Below are positions 44,700 to 52,281 of a stretch of DNA of 64,000 nucleotides, piece by piece. A program made the translations under genes and the position numbers. Each line of letters opens with the position of its first letter. Position 1 is the stretch's first letter. This DNA is from Loigolactobacillus coryniformis subsp. coryniformis KCTC 3167 = DSM 20001 (GTDB lineage Bacteria > Bacillota > Bacilli > Lactobacillales > Lactobacillaceae): assembly GCF_002706425.1 (NCBI RefSeq), contig NZ_CP017713.1:1736001-1800000 (forward strand). Direction: 5' to 3'. Under the pieces are notes generated by a model. That model was not told the origin of the DNA. It saw nothing but the letters and a program-made list of their open reading frames with translations, and did not search any database.

Positions 44700-45437
44700 T
44701 TAAGCTTTTTCTGCGGTAAAGAACCAGCGAACGCTGTCGGCCGCAACCGCACTTTTACCAAAATCAGCACTGACCTGTACGTTTTTAAAGCCGCTATCCT
44801 GCAGTGCCTGCTTGATATCAACCAATGGATAAGTCCGCTCGCGATGTAATTCGCTTAATGCTTGATAGCCTTGAATCGACTCATCCCAAACAAAGAACGT
44901 TAGATCATGTTCGATCGAATGCGGCTGTTCGCCTAAATAACTGGTCCACATAAACGCAGTCGTTTCATTTTTGTAATTGTACATATAGCCCGGGAATAGT
45001 TCATCCATTTGGTACAGTGAATGCATATCAAATAAAAAGCGGCCGCCGCTAACTAAATGTTGTGCGACTTGCTGAAAAACAGTTGTGACATCTGCCAAAT
45101 TAGGCATATAGCACAATGAATCGTCTAAGCAAGTCACCAATTCGTAATCGTCCAAGCCATCGAGTTCACGCATATCGCCTTGTACCAGAGCCATTGAGAC
45201 ATCCGCCTCAGTTGCATTTTGTTGCGCCACCGTTAACATATCCATTGATAAATCAAAACCGGTAACGTCATAACCGGCTTGGGCCAATTTAGTGGCTAAA
45301 ATCCCCGTACCGCAGGCTAACTCTAAGGTTCGCGGCTGCGGCCGGCCAGCATTCTGCGCAACAAAAGAAAGCCACTGATCATAAAGATCAGTGTCCATCA
45401 TTTCATCATATAAAGTGGCAAATGTTTGATAGATCAT
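44700..45437 (-). CDS. Class I SAM-dependent methyltransferase
   Basis: 245 residues. Motif I ELACGTGILATKLAQ, motif II GFDLSMDMLTVAQQ, GDMRELDGLDDYELVTCLDDSLCYM and a C-terminal beta region. Always found after rsfS in this Firmicutes cluster (YqeM type); substrate not known. Start ATG 45437 overlaps the rsfS stop as ATGA; an upstream in-frame ATG at 45449 lies within rsfS and is less likely. Confidence 0.92.
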   Translation of the reverse strand: MIYQTFATLYDEMMDTDLYDQWLSFVAQNAGRPQPRTLELACGTGILATKLAQAGYDVTGFDLSMDMLTVAQQNATEADVSMALVQGDMRELDGLDDYELVTCLDDSLCYMPNLADVTTVFQQVAQHLVSGGRFLFDMHSLYQMDELFPGYMYNYKNETTAFMWTSYLGEQPHSIEHDLTFFVWDESIQGYQALSELHRERTYPLVDIKQALQDSGFKNVQVSADFGKSAVAADSVRWFFTAEKA

Positions 45438-45790
45438 GCTTCGATCCACGCCGTTAAATCAACATTCTCAGCGTTGGCCCATAATTTTTCCAAATTATAA
45501 TAAGCCCGTTCTTCAGGATTGAAGATATTAACGACCACATCACCGAGGTCAAGCAGAACCCATTTATCGGAATTCTTACCTTCAACTCGTTTGACCGTGA
45601 TGCCCGCGTCCTCTTCTTTTTCCATAATTTCTTCTAAAATGGCGTCCATTTGGCGTTTGGACCCACCTTGCATGACAACAAAATAGTCAGCCAATAAACT
45701 GACCTCACGGACGTCTAAGGCAATAATATCTTCTGCGCGTTTACTATCTGCCGCACGGACAGCAATCTCTAAAATTTCTTTACTGTTCAA
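45434..45790 (-). CDS. rsfS: Ribosomal silencing factor RsfS
   Basis: 118 residues. Binds L14 and blocks subunit joining in starvation. Typical sequence IIALDVREVSLLADYFVVMQGGSKRQMDAI ... GKNSDKWVLLDLGDVVVNIFNPEERAYYNLEKLW. Start is TTG at 45790, 8 bases after AGGAG. The usual tight link to yqeK is broken by a 353-bp array of intergenic repeats, the last of which carries the ribosome site. Confidence 0.95.
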   Translation of the reverse strand: MNSKEILEIAVRAADSKRAEDIIALDVREVSLLADYFVVMQGGSKRQMDAILEEIMEKEEDAGITVKRVEGKNSDKWVLLDLGDVVVNIFNPEERAYYNLEKLWANAENVDLTAWIEA

Positions 45791-45798
45791 AATAGTGC

Positions 45799-46139
45799 TC
45801 CTATTCTACGATTAAGGTTATTTATTAGCATCAACCGCTAATAAATCCAGATGTTCCAGACGGTGACCATTCAACTATGGCTTAATTCGCCAAGTTGAAA
45901 CATGGCCCTATTCTACGATTAAGGTTATTTATTAGCATCAACCGCTAATAAATCCGGATGTTCCAGACGGTGCGACTTGGACTTGCCGGGTTATGGCTTA
46001 GTCCAATCAACATCGGTAGGGTAAGTTCTAGTTAGCAAATATTCTTAATATTAAATACTAACCTAATTAAGGTTGTCAAAAAATGAGTGACAGTGACTAT
46101 TCAACTATGGCCTAGTTCGCCAAGTTGAAACATGGCCCT
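45799..46139 (-). repeat. Tandem array of three intergenic repeat units (rsfS)
   Basis: Fills the whole gap between yqeK and rsfS. A 66-bp stretch is directly repeated with one mismatch (45800-45865 and 45907-45972), containing GGAACATC, hairpin TTTATTAGC / GCTAATAAA and CCTTAATCGTAGAATAGG. A 40-bp stretch with GGCCATGTTTCAACTTGGCG repeats with two mismatches (45870-45909 and 46100-46139). In the proximal unit GGCCAT (45907-45902) pairs with ATGGTC (45870-45865) around CAACTTGGC / GCCATAGTTG. The middle unit has the alternative GAACTTAC 5' domain, and the distal one is decayed (ATAGTC). Confidence 0.88.
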
Positions 46140-46144
46140 TTATC

Positions 46145-46747
46145 TTATGCTCGACCAGCGACCCAAGCGTTATAGGTATCGATAGTCTTGGGGTAAATAT
46201 TAACTTGTTTTGCAATTAAGAACTTCAGGGTATTAATGATCTCAAAACGTACACCGACGTCTAAACTTTCATTGGCAGCTGCACGCGCTTGTTCCACATT
46301 CGGAAAATCACGTCCTGGTTCAATAAAATCCGCTACAAAAATAATTTTATCTAAGGCAGTCATTTCAACGGCGCCAATCGTGTGACGGCGAACCGCATTG
46401 AGGACTTGCTGGTCATGAATACCGAGTTCGTGCTCGATTAGGTAAGCACCGACAACGCCGTGCCAGATACCGTTATTCGCCGTCAATAGTTCAGGATCAA
46501 ATTGCTGCTGGCGAATAATTTGCTTAAATTCGGCGTCTGAGCGTTGCTTGGCGTAATCGTGCACTAAACCAGCTAATCCTGCTCGCTGAACGTCAGCACC
46601 ATACTGCTGGGCTAATCTGATCGCCGTTTGTTCGACCCGCTGCACATGGGCAAAACGTCCGGCACTTAATTGTGCCTCCAGCCGTGCCAATAATTCATCC
46701 CGTGACAGCGCAACAAACGCTGAGTAATCTTGGTTAGTGTTTTTCAC
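46145..46747 (-). CDS. yqeK: HD-domain hydrolase YqeK (diadenosine tetraphosphatase family)
   Basis: 200 residues. HD pattern AHVQRVEQTAIRLAQQYG ... GLAGLVHDYAKQRSD ... NAVRRHTIG ... IIFVADFIEPGRD. Bacillus YqeK-type proteins hydrolyse Ap4A symmetrically. Start taken as GTG 46747 (MKNTNQDYSAF) with AAGG 8 bases upstream; the frame is open to 46768. It overlaps the nadD end by 14 bp. Followed at once by the repeat array. Confidence 0.92.
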   Translation of the reverse strand: MKNTNQDYSAFVALSRDELLARLEAQLSAGRFAHVQRVEQTAIRLAQQYGADVQRAGLAGLVHDYAKQRSDAEFKQIIRQQQFDPELLTANNGIWHGVVGAYLIEHELGIHDQQVLNAVRRHTIGAVEMTALDKIIFVADFIEPGRDFPNVEQARAAANESLDVGVRFEIINTLKFLIAKQVNIYPKTIDTYNAWVAGRA

Positions 46748-47375
46748 GGTACAGACCTTCTTCTTCAATATAATCTAAAACAGCGTCCGGCACCAGATAG
46801 CGCACGGAACAATTCTGGCTGATCCGCTGCCGAATCAACGATGAGCTGATATCTAGTAAGGGGGCGTCGACCCACAAAACAGGATAACGACTTTCTGCCG
46901 GAAATTCAGGCCGTTTCACGCCGACAAATTGAACTAACTTCAATAAATCGTCGATACGGTGCCAATTAGGCAAGTCCTTCACCATATCGGCGCCAATGAT
47001 AAAATAAAAATCAGTATCGGGATGCTGCTGTTTAAGCGTGACCATCGTATCATAGGTGTAACTGACACCACCACGATCGATCTCAGCACGTTCCAATTCA
47101 AAACGCGAATTGCCATCGATCGCGCGTTCCACCATGGCTAGCCGATGTTTAGCTGCAATAGTGGTTTTAGTTGCTTGATGTGGTGGTTGTGCATCCGGCA
47201 TAAATAAGACTTTTTCCAGACCTAACTGGGAACCGACTGATTCAGCCATCACTAAATGGCCTAAATGTGGCGGATTAAAGGTACCACCCATAATGCCAAC
47301 TTGCTTTTTATGCTGACTCCCGAGAATTTCTTCCTTCATTTCTACTGTGATCACTGGTTGCGTTAACGTTCTCAC
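46734..47375 (-). CDS. nadD: Nicotinate-nucleotide adenylyltransferase
   Basis: 213 residues. Makes deamido-NAD from nicotinate mononucleotide. Signature GIMGGTFNPPHLGHLVMAESV, then LFMPDAQPPHQ, DFYFIIGADMVKDLPNWHRIDDLL and the C-terminal ISSSLIRQRISQ. The start is uncertain: GTG at 47375 follows AGAGGTG at 11 bases, while ATG at 47339 (MKEEILG) has no clear ribosome site. Part of yqeG-yqeH-yhbY-nadD-yqeK. Confidence 0.95.
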   Translation of the reverse strand: MRTLTQPVITVEMKEEILGSQHKKQVGIMGGTFNPPHLGHLVMAESVGSQLGLEKVLFMPDAQPPHQATKTTIAAKHRLAMVERAIDGNSRFELERAEIDRGGVSYTYDTMVTLKQQHPDTDFYFIIGADMVKDLPNWHRIDDLLKLVQFVGVKRPEFPAESRYPVLWVDAPLLDISSSLIRQRISQNCSVRYLVPDAVLDYIEEEGLYREKH

Positions 47376-47398
47376 CGTTTCAATGTCACCTCTTTATT

Positions 47399-47713
47399 TT
47401 ACAACGCTGCCACTTGTAGCGATAACCGCCGGTATTTTTCTTTAAGTGCTGGCCGGTACAACAAGACTACACGGCCAATAATTTGCGGCACTTCTAATCC
47501 TGGAATTTGGCTGGTTAGTTCAGCTGCTACTTCAGCAGGTGTTAAATCTGTATTTTGTAATAAATTAATTTTCAATAACTCATGACGCGCAATACTATCA
47601 TCGATCTGCGTTAAAAAGGCAGTATTAATGCCGTTTTTACCAACATGGAACTCCGGACGAAGCCGATTAGCCCGCGCCCGTAAAAATCTTTTTTGTTTCC
47701 CAGTTAAAGTCAT
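47399..47713 (-). CDS. yhbY: YhbY family RNA-binding protein
   Basis: 104 residues, CRM-domain ribosome-assembly protein that associates with pre-50S particles. Motifs LTGKQKRFLRARANRLRPEFHVGKNGI and GRVVLLYRP are standard. ATG at 47713 with AAAGGA seven bases upstream was chosen over the frame extension to 47728. Lies between yqeH and nadD as in other Firmicutes. Confidence 0.95.
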   Translation of the reverse strand: MTLTGKQKRFLRARANRLRPEFHVGKNGINTAFLTQIDDSIARHELLKINLLQNTDLTPAEVAAELTSQIPGLEVPQIIGRVVLLYRPALKEKYRRLSLQVAAL

Positions 47714-47835
47714 AAAGTATCCTTTCAAATGTGCAACGTCCGTTGAAAAAGCTGCTTTTACAACGACGTCTAGGCTAAATTAACGCTAAAAGTTTATAAT
47801 CTACCCTTTTTAGCACGTTTCCCTAATTTTAAGTT

Positions 47836-48957
47836 CTAGATCAAAGCGGGCCGCATCGTAACGGCAACGCCTTCTGGTGCCCAGCCACTAACTGTGATAC
47901 CTGCTGGTACAGTGATCCAGCCTAAGCCAGCGAATACTAAGTCGCTTTTGACCTTAGGCGTAAATTGGATCCGTGCTAGTGGTGGGAAATCAGCCAATTC
48001 ATTAGGCCGCGGCGGCTGTAATAATTTACCAGCTTGGCGGTCATAAAAATCATCGGCGTTGCTTAACTTAGTACGGTGAACCAATAAATTATTATCCAAA
48101 TACAAAGTAAAGCCAGTGTGCGGACCGCGTTCATAATCAAAGCGGGCCAAACCACCTAAAAATAGTGTTTGTTCACTATTTAATTGGAACGTTTTCGGTT
48201 TGATCGGCTTTTGTGGTGCGACTAAGCGCAGATCTTTCGGGCCTAAATAATAAGCCATTTGTTCCCGGTGAATGATCCCTGGTGTGTCGATCAGCTGATG
48301 GCCATCATCTAATGGAATCTCGATCTTATCTAAGGTCGTGCCTGGAAAACGTGAAGTCGTGATCAAATCTTGAGTACCGGTAGTACGCTTGATGATCTGA
48401 TTGATCAACGTTGATTTCCCAACGTTAGTCACACCAACGACATAAACATCGCGACCAGCACGATATTTATCAATCGCCGCTAACAATTCATCCAGCTCGT
48501 AACCACTTTTAGCGCTGGTCAATAACACATCTAATGGCCGCAAACCAACGGCATGCGCCTGCTCTTGCAGCCAATGACGGACCTTACCACGTTTAACTGA
48601 CTTAGGTAAGACGTCGACCTTGTTACCGACCAATAGCACTGGATTTTTACCGACAAAACGGTGTAAGCCAGGAATAATACTACCGGAAAAATCGAAGATA
48701 TCGATCACGTTGACGATCAAAGCGTCAGTATCACCGATCTGGGTCAATAACTTCAAGAAATCATCGTCAGTTAAGCGGACGTCGGAGATCTCGTTATAAT
48801 GCCGTAACCGGAAACACCGCTGACAATAAACCTCGCCAGCCGCTAAACCTTTTTCTAATGCTGACGCTGGTGTATAGCCAGCAGCATCGGGGTCCGTCGT
48901 CTGAATCTGGGCCCCACAACCAATACAATATAATGGCTCTGTCTCTGTTTCAGCCAT
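47836..48957 (-). CDS. yqeH: Ribosome biogenesis GTPase YqeH
   Basis: 373 residues. Circularly permuted GTPase for 30S assembly. The N-terminal zinc finger CIGCGAQ ... YCQRCFRLRHYN comes first, then G4 VGNKVDVLPK, G5 LTSAKSGYE, then G1 GVTNVGKSTLINQ and G3 DTPGI in the permuted order. The C-terminal domain binds RNA or other partners. Start overlaps the yqeG end by 8 bp. Confidence 0.95.
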   Translation of the reverse strand: MAETETEPLYCIGCGAQIQTTDPDAAGYTPASALEKGLAAGEVYCQRCFRLRHYNEISDVRLTDDDFLKLLTQIGDTDALIVNVIDIFDFSGSIIPGLHRFVGKNPVLLVGNKVDVLPKSVKRGKVRHWLQEQAHAVGLRPLDVLLTSAKSGYELDELLAAIDKYRAGRDVYVVGVTNVGKSTLINQIIKRTTGTQDLITTSRFPGTTLDKIEIPLDDGHQLIDTPGIIHREQMAYYLGPKDLRLVAPQKPIKPKTFQLNSEQTLFLGGLARFDYERGPHTGFTLYLDNNLLVHRTKLSNADDFYDRQAGKLLQPPRPNELADFPPLARIQFTPKVKSDLVFAGLGWITVPAGITVSGWAPEGVAVTMRPALI

Positions 48958-49480
48958 CTAAACGCTCCTTCCACTGTAACTCAGGATGGCGCCGCCGTAA
49001 GCGACGCATTAAAAATTTTTCAAAAAAGCGATTGATCCGTGTATTCCACGCATCCGTCTCGATCAATGGCCGCACCAAAACAGTCCGGATATGACTGCTA
49101 TTAGCCGCGATCATATCGGTGATCAGTTGATCGCCCACCATGACTAGTTCATCACTGGATAGATTTAATTGTACCTTAGCCCGGCGAATGCCGATCGATA
49201 ATGGCTTCAACGCCCGCGCGATAAATGGTAGCTTCATACTAGCGACTGCCCGACTGATCCGCGCAGCACTATTATTGGAAACGACAACCACTGGCATACC
49301 GCTGTCCTGCATTGTCTTGATCCATGTACGCAGTTCTGGTGTCCCAGTAGGATTATCCCAAGCAATCAACGTATTATCCAAATCAGTTAGAATTGCCTTG
49401 ATTCCCTGACGCCGTAAATCGGCTGCTGTCAGCTGGGTGATTTTGGCCACCATCCAAGTCGGTTTATAGTTTAAAAACAT
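48950..49480 (-). CDS. YqeG family HAD-IIIA phosphatase
   Basis: 176 residues. HAD motif I LTDLDNTLIAW, motif II VVVSNNSAARI, and the motif III/IV region MVGDQLITDMIAANSSHIRTVLVRPL. First gene of the yqeGH cluster. Substrate uncertain; related to phosphatidylglycerophosphate phosphatases of the GEP4 type, a relation I infer only from family knowledge. ATG at 49480 follows GAGAGG. TATAAT on the minus strand at 49529-49524 is a likely -10 box. Confidence 0.88.
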   Translation of the reverse strand: MFLNYKPTWMVAKITQLTAADLRRQGIKAILTDLDNTLIAWDNPTGTPELRTWIKTMQDSGMPVVVVSNNSAARISRAVASMKLPFIARALKPLSIGIRRAKVQLNLSSDELVMVGDQLITDMIAANSSHIRTVLVRPLIETDAWNTRINRFFEKFLMRRLRRRHPELQWKERLDG

Positions 49481-49523
49481 AATAACCTCTCAACATCTAT
49501 ATCGTTTTACATCTCAACATTCC

Positions 49524-49529
49524 ATTATA
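49524..49529 (-). promoter_or_regulatory. Probable -10 box of yqeG operon
   Basis: Perfect TATAAT 44 bases before the start; the -35 (GTGCAA at 17 bases) is poor. Confidence 0.45.
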
Positions 49530-49572
49530 AGGGAAAGCCCGACAAATTGCACCCGCCTAGATCGTGTTTGAA

Positions 49573-49621
49573 AAAGTAATCTTAGCTTTTGCCACCATTT
49601 AGCCTAAAAGCCAATTACTTT
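49573..49621. other. Long nested hairpin in the yqeG / dehydrogenase divergent region
   Basis: AAAGTAAT (49573-49580) pairs perfectly with ATTACTTT (49614-49621) and GCTTTT with AAAAGC inside it. No T run. It is not one of the repeat-family modules. The rest of 49481-49827 shows a second dyad, TCATCTTGA / TCAAGATGA (about 49668-49734), but no gene. Confidence 0.5.
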
Positions 49622-49827
49622 GCAGTTAGCTAAATTTGCCGTATGCTACAACTAAAGTCTACGTGGTAATCATCTTGAAACCATTGTTCATCCCTGATTA
49701 TACTGACTATCGCTGCTCAATCGTCATCAAGATGAGACGTAACCCACCTACGCGCCTGGCCCATATAAAATTTAGGAGCAAGCCGCATAAAAATCATTTT
49801 TAACTGCTCGACGAAAGGACTGAGTTT

Positions 49828-50753
49828 ATGCAAAGTTTTGGTTTTAATCATTTTGGCGATGCCACTGTTTTCGAAACGATCGAACAGCCTACACCGACAT
49901 TGTCGCCGATTCGAGTTTTGCTCGATGTGGCCGGATTTGCCCTGAATCCTTATGATGCTGCACTACGTCGCGGCGAACATGCTGTAGATCGACCATTGGC
50001 CTTTCCAATCGTTCCCGGCACAGATGTCATTGGCACTATTCGTGCAGTTGGCGAACAAGTCACTGATTACGAAGTGGGTGATCTCGTCGTCGGTCACAGT
50101 AACTTAGGCGCTTATGCTGAGCAAGTGGCGCTCTCACATAATAAAATTGCCAAAGTGCCAAAGTGCCAGCTAACACACCGCTAAGTGCGCTCGTTGGTTT
50201 ACCTTCAGTCGGTATTACGGCTTATAATTTATTACTGGTGAAATTGCAATTACAGACCGGCCAAAGTCTGCTAGTTGAGGGCGCAGCTGGTGGTGTTGGC
50301 AGTATGCTGGTACAAATTGCTAAAGCACAAGGCGCCTACGTTACCGGCGTTGCCAGTGCAACAAATGCTGAGTACGTACAACAATTAGGCGTTGATCAAT
50401 TCATCAGTACGACCGATCTCGCTGCTAGTAACGTTCATGCTGATATCGTGATCAACGCCGTTAGTGGTGGTCGTGATCAGGCTCAGGGGCTAGCCCATGT
50501 TGCCGAAAATGGCCGTTACGTCAGTTTAAACGCGGTACCACCAACTAGCGACAACATCGAAGCCCTGGCTTTCCAACCAGAAAAAGGCTTCCGTGATCGC
50601 CCAGCACTAACCTATCTACTAGAACTTTATACCCACCAACAATTGCAGCTGCCAGTGGCAGCAAAATTTACCTTTGATGTGGCGGGCGTACGAGCCGCAC
50701 ATCAATTACTTGAACAACATCATCAACCTGGCAAAATTATCGTAATGAAATAA
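49828..50753 (+). pseudogene. Zinc-type alcohol dehydrogenase / quinone oxidoreductase, frameshifted
   Basis: MDR-superfamily NAD(P)H oxidoreductase of about 305 residues when read through. The first part (49828-50184) has the GroES-like domain (GFALNPYDAALRRGEH, PIVPGTDVIGTI) and the second (from about 50163) the Rossmann domain LLVEGAAGGVGSMLVQIAKAQG. The frames meet at an 8-bp tandem duplication AAAGTGCC-AAAGTGCC (50152-50167). With one copy removed the protein reads KIAKVPANTPLSALVG without a break. No zinc-ligand loop, so a quinone-reductase-like member. Likely inactive or phase-variable. Confidence 0.88.
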
Positions 50754-50787
50754 AAAAGTTGTGCTCGCGCTGAGCACAACTTTTTTT
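50752..50787. terminator. Bidirectional terminator
   Basis: AAAAAAGTTGTGCTC / GAGCACAACTTTTTT hairpin between the dehydrogenase gene and the infC-rpmI-rplT operon end. Confidence 0.92.
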
Positions 50788-50798
50788 AAACCAAATTA

Positions 50799-51158
50799 TT
50801 ATTTGGCAATAGCTGATTTTGCTTGTTCTGCTAAGTCAGAAAATGCTTTAGCGTCACTAACGGCAAGTTCTGCTAACATCTTGCGGTTAATGTCGATGCC
50901 AGCAACTTTCAAACCGTGCATCAATTTGCTGTAGCTAATGTCATTCAAACGTGCTGCTGCGTTAATACGAGCGATCCATAATTTACGGAAATCACGTTTA
51001 ACCTGACGACGATCACGGAAAGCATAACGGTATGAAACCATTACTTGAGTGTTTGCTGTTTTGAACAAACGATGTTTTGAACCGCGATAACCTTTAGCTA
51101 ATTTTAAAACCTTTTTACGACGTTTGCGCGTCACTGTTCCACCTTTAACACGTGGCAT
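50799..51158 (-). CDS. rplT: 50S ribosomal protein L20
   Basis: 119 residues. Essential for early 50S assembly and, in Firmicutes, represses the infC-rpmI-rplT operon through the leader RNA. Sequence [29 protein letters not shown] is standard. Third gene of the operon; GGAGG before the ATG. Confidence 0.98.
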   Translation of the reverse strand: MPRVKGGTVTRKRRKKVLKLAKGYRGSKHRLFKTANTQVMVSYRYAFRDRRQVKRDFRKLWIARINAAARLNDISYSKLMHGLKVAGIDINRKMLAELAVSDAKAFSDLAEQAKSAIAK

Positions 51159-51248
51159 TGAAATTCCTCCTCAAATACTTCGGCGTTTCACTATTGTGAA
51201 AACTTAGGAGCACGAAGTTACCTAAAAATTTAATCGATCGATGCTACC

Positions 51249-51449
51249 TTACTTCATTTGGGATAGCATTTGTTTGATCCGCTTCATATCGCTAGCGGAA
51301 ACCATGCCTGGCTTAGCCAAGAAACGACGTTGTTTCTTAGTTTTACCATGGAAACGGTGGCTCGTGTAAGCGTGATGACGTAACAATCCGCCGTTACCGG
51401 TTTTCTTGAAACGTTTTGCTGATGCACGATGTGTTTTTTGCTTTGGCAT
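51249..51449 (-). CDS. rpmI: 50S ribosomal protein L35
   Basis: 66 residues, [20 protein letters not shown], strongly basic. Second gene of infC-rpmI-rplT, with AGGGAGG upstream. About 90 bp separate it from rplT, and about 110 bp from infC. Confidence 0.97.
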   Translation of the reverse strand: MPKQKTHRASAKRFKKTGNGGLLRHHAYTSHRFHGKTKKQRRFLAKPGMVSASDMKRIKQMLSQMK

Positions 51450-51561
51450 AATTAATCTTCCTCCCTACAGAAGACTGTGGCGAAAAACTGCCGTCACAGT
51501 CTTTCCAAACAATATTAATGGTTGTGCGTTCATTACTGATCGCACCTTGTAGTATAAAATA

Positions 51562-52080
51562 CTACTGCTTCTCGGCGATTGGTTGTAACATCATCGACAT
51601 GCTACGCCCGTCCATCTTGGGTTGCGCGATAACCGTTGCAATGTCCTTAGTCTCATCGGCCAAGTGCTTGAGTACTTCACGGCCAATTTCCTTATGGGTA
51701 ATTGCCCGGCCACGGAAACGAATTGATGCTTTAACTTTGTCACCCTTAGCTAAAAACTTACGTGCATTCTTAAGCTTGGTATTAAAGTCATTTTCGTCGA
51801 TCGTAGGACTCAAACGGACTTCTTTGATGCTAACGATTTTTTGTTTCTTACGGGCATCACGTTGTTTCTTTTGCAATTCAAAGCGATACTTACCGTAATC
51901 CATGATCCGCGCTACCGGTGGCTTAGCGTTTGGGGCAACGAGAACAACATCCAAATTAGCTTGGTCAGCAATCCGCAATGCTTCAGTTTTACTCTGAACG
52001 CCTAATTGGTCACCATTTTCAGCGATCAAGCGAACCTCACGTGCGCGAATCCCATCATTGACCATCATGTCTTTTGCTAT
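51562..52080 (-). CDS. infC: Translation initiation factor IF-3
   Basis: About 172 residues. Checks the start codon-anticodon pairing and keeps subunits apart. N-terminal [12 protein letters not shown], linker [27 protein letters not shown] and C-terminal domain are seen. The first ATG (52068) has no ribosome site at the right distance. GGAGGTG at 52094-52088 is 7 bases before ATA at 52080, giving (M)[12 protein letters not shown], the usual IF-3 N-terminus. An AUA start fits the known use of rare starts by infC for self-control. Confidence 0.93.
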   Translation of the reverse strand: MAKDMMVNDGIRAREVRLIAENGDQLGVQSKTEALRIADQANLDVVLVAPNAKPPVARIMDYGKYRFELQKKQRDARKKQKIVSIKEVRLSPTIDENDFNTKLKNARKFLAKGDKVKASIRFRGRAITHKEIGREVLKHLADETKDIATVIAQPKMDGRSMSMMLQPIAEKQ

Positions 52081-52116
52081 GGCTATTCACCTCCAAAAAT
52101 TTCGAGAAATTTGCAG

Positions 52117-52245
52117 AAAAAAACGGAGCCCGCTTCCGCAGACCCCGCCACAAACCAGTAACCTGGTTTGATCCGTTCATTATCTGCCCAGAGACATTTA
52201 GTCAGCTTAGGCGAGAAGCGGGCTGCTTCTGCTTTAATTCTCAAT
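52117..52245 (-). ncRNA. L20-type leader / attenuator of infC operon
   Basis: Transcript contains AGCCCGCTTC (52215-52224 on the plus strand as GAAGCGGGCT) pairing at long range with GAAGCGGGCT followed by CCGTTTTTTT (52134-52117), plus an inner hairpin AAACCAGGTTACTGGTTTG. The last structure is a terminator ahead of infC. This is the arrangement of the Bacillus L20 leader, where L20 binding favours termination. Assignment rests on position and structure. Confidence 0.7.
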
Positions 52246-52252
52246 ACGCTAA

Positions 52253-52281
52253 AGTATACGGTTATTTCTGATTCTTGTCAA
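52253..52281 (-). promoter_or_regulatory. Promoter of infC-rpmI-rplT
   Basis: TTGACA (52281-52276), 17-base spacer, TATACT (52258-52253). The -35 lies within the last codons of thrS, so the operon starts independently of the T-box-controlled thrS. Confidence 0.85.

Noticed and set aside
45799-46139. Repeat array read as a CRISPR
   Set aside because: Only two to three units, unequal spacing, palindromic contents shared with many intergenic sites, no cas genes.
45799-46139. Repeat units read as a T-box or known riboswitch
   Set aside because: No T-box core (GGTGGNACCGCG), no terminator in the right place and no match to riboswitch cores I know; downstream genes share no ligand theme.
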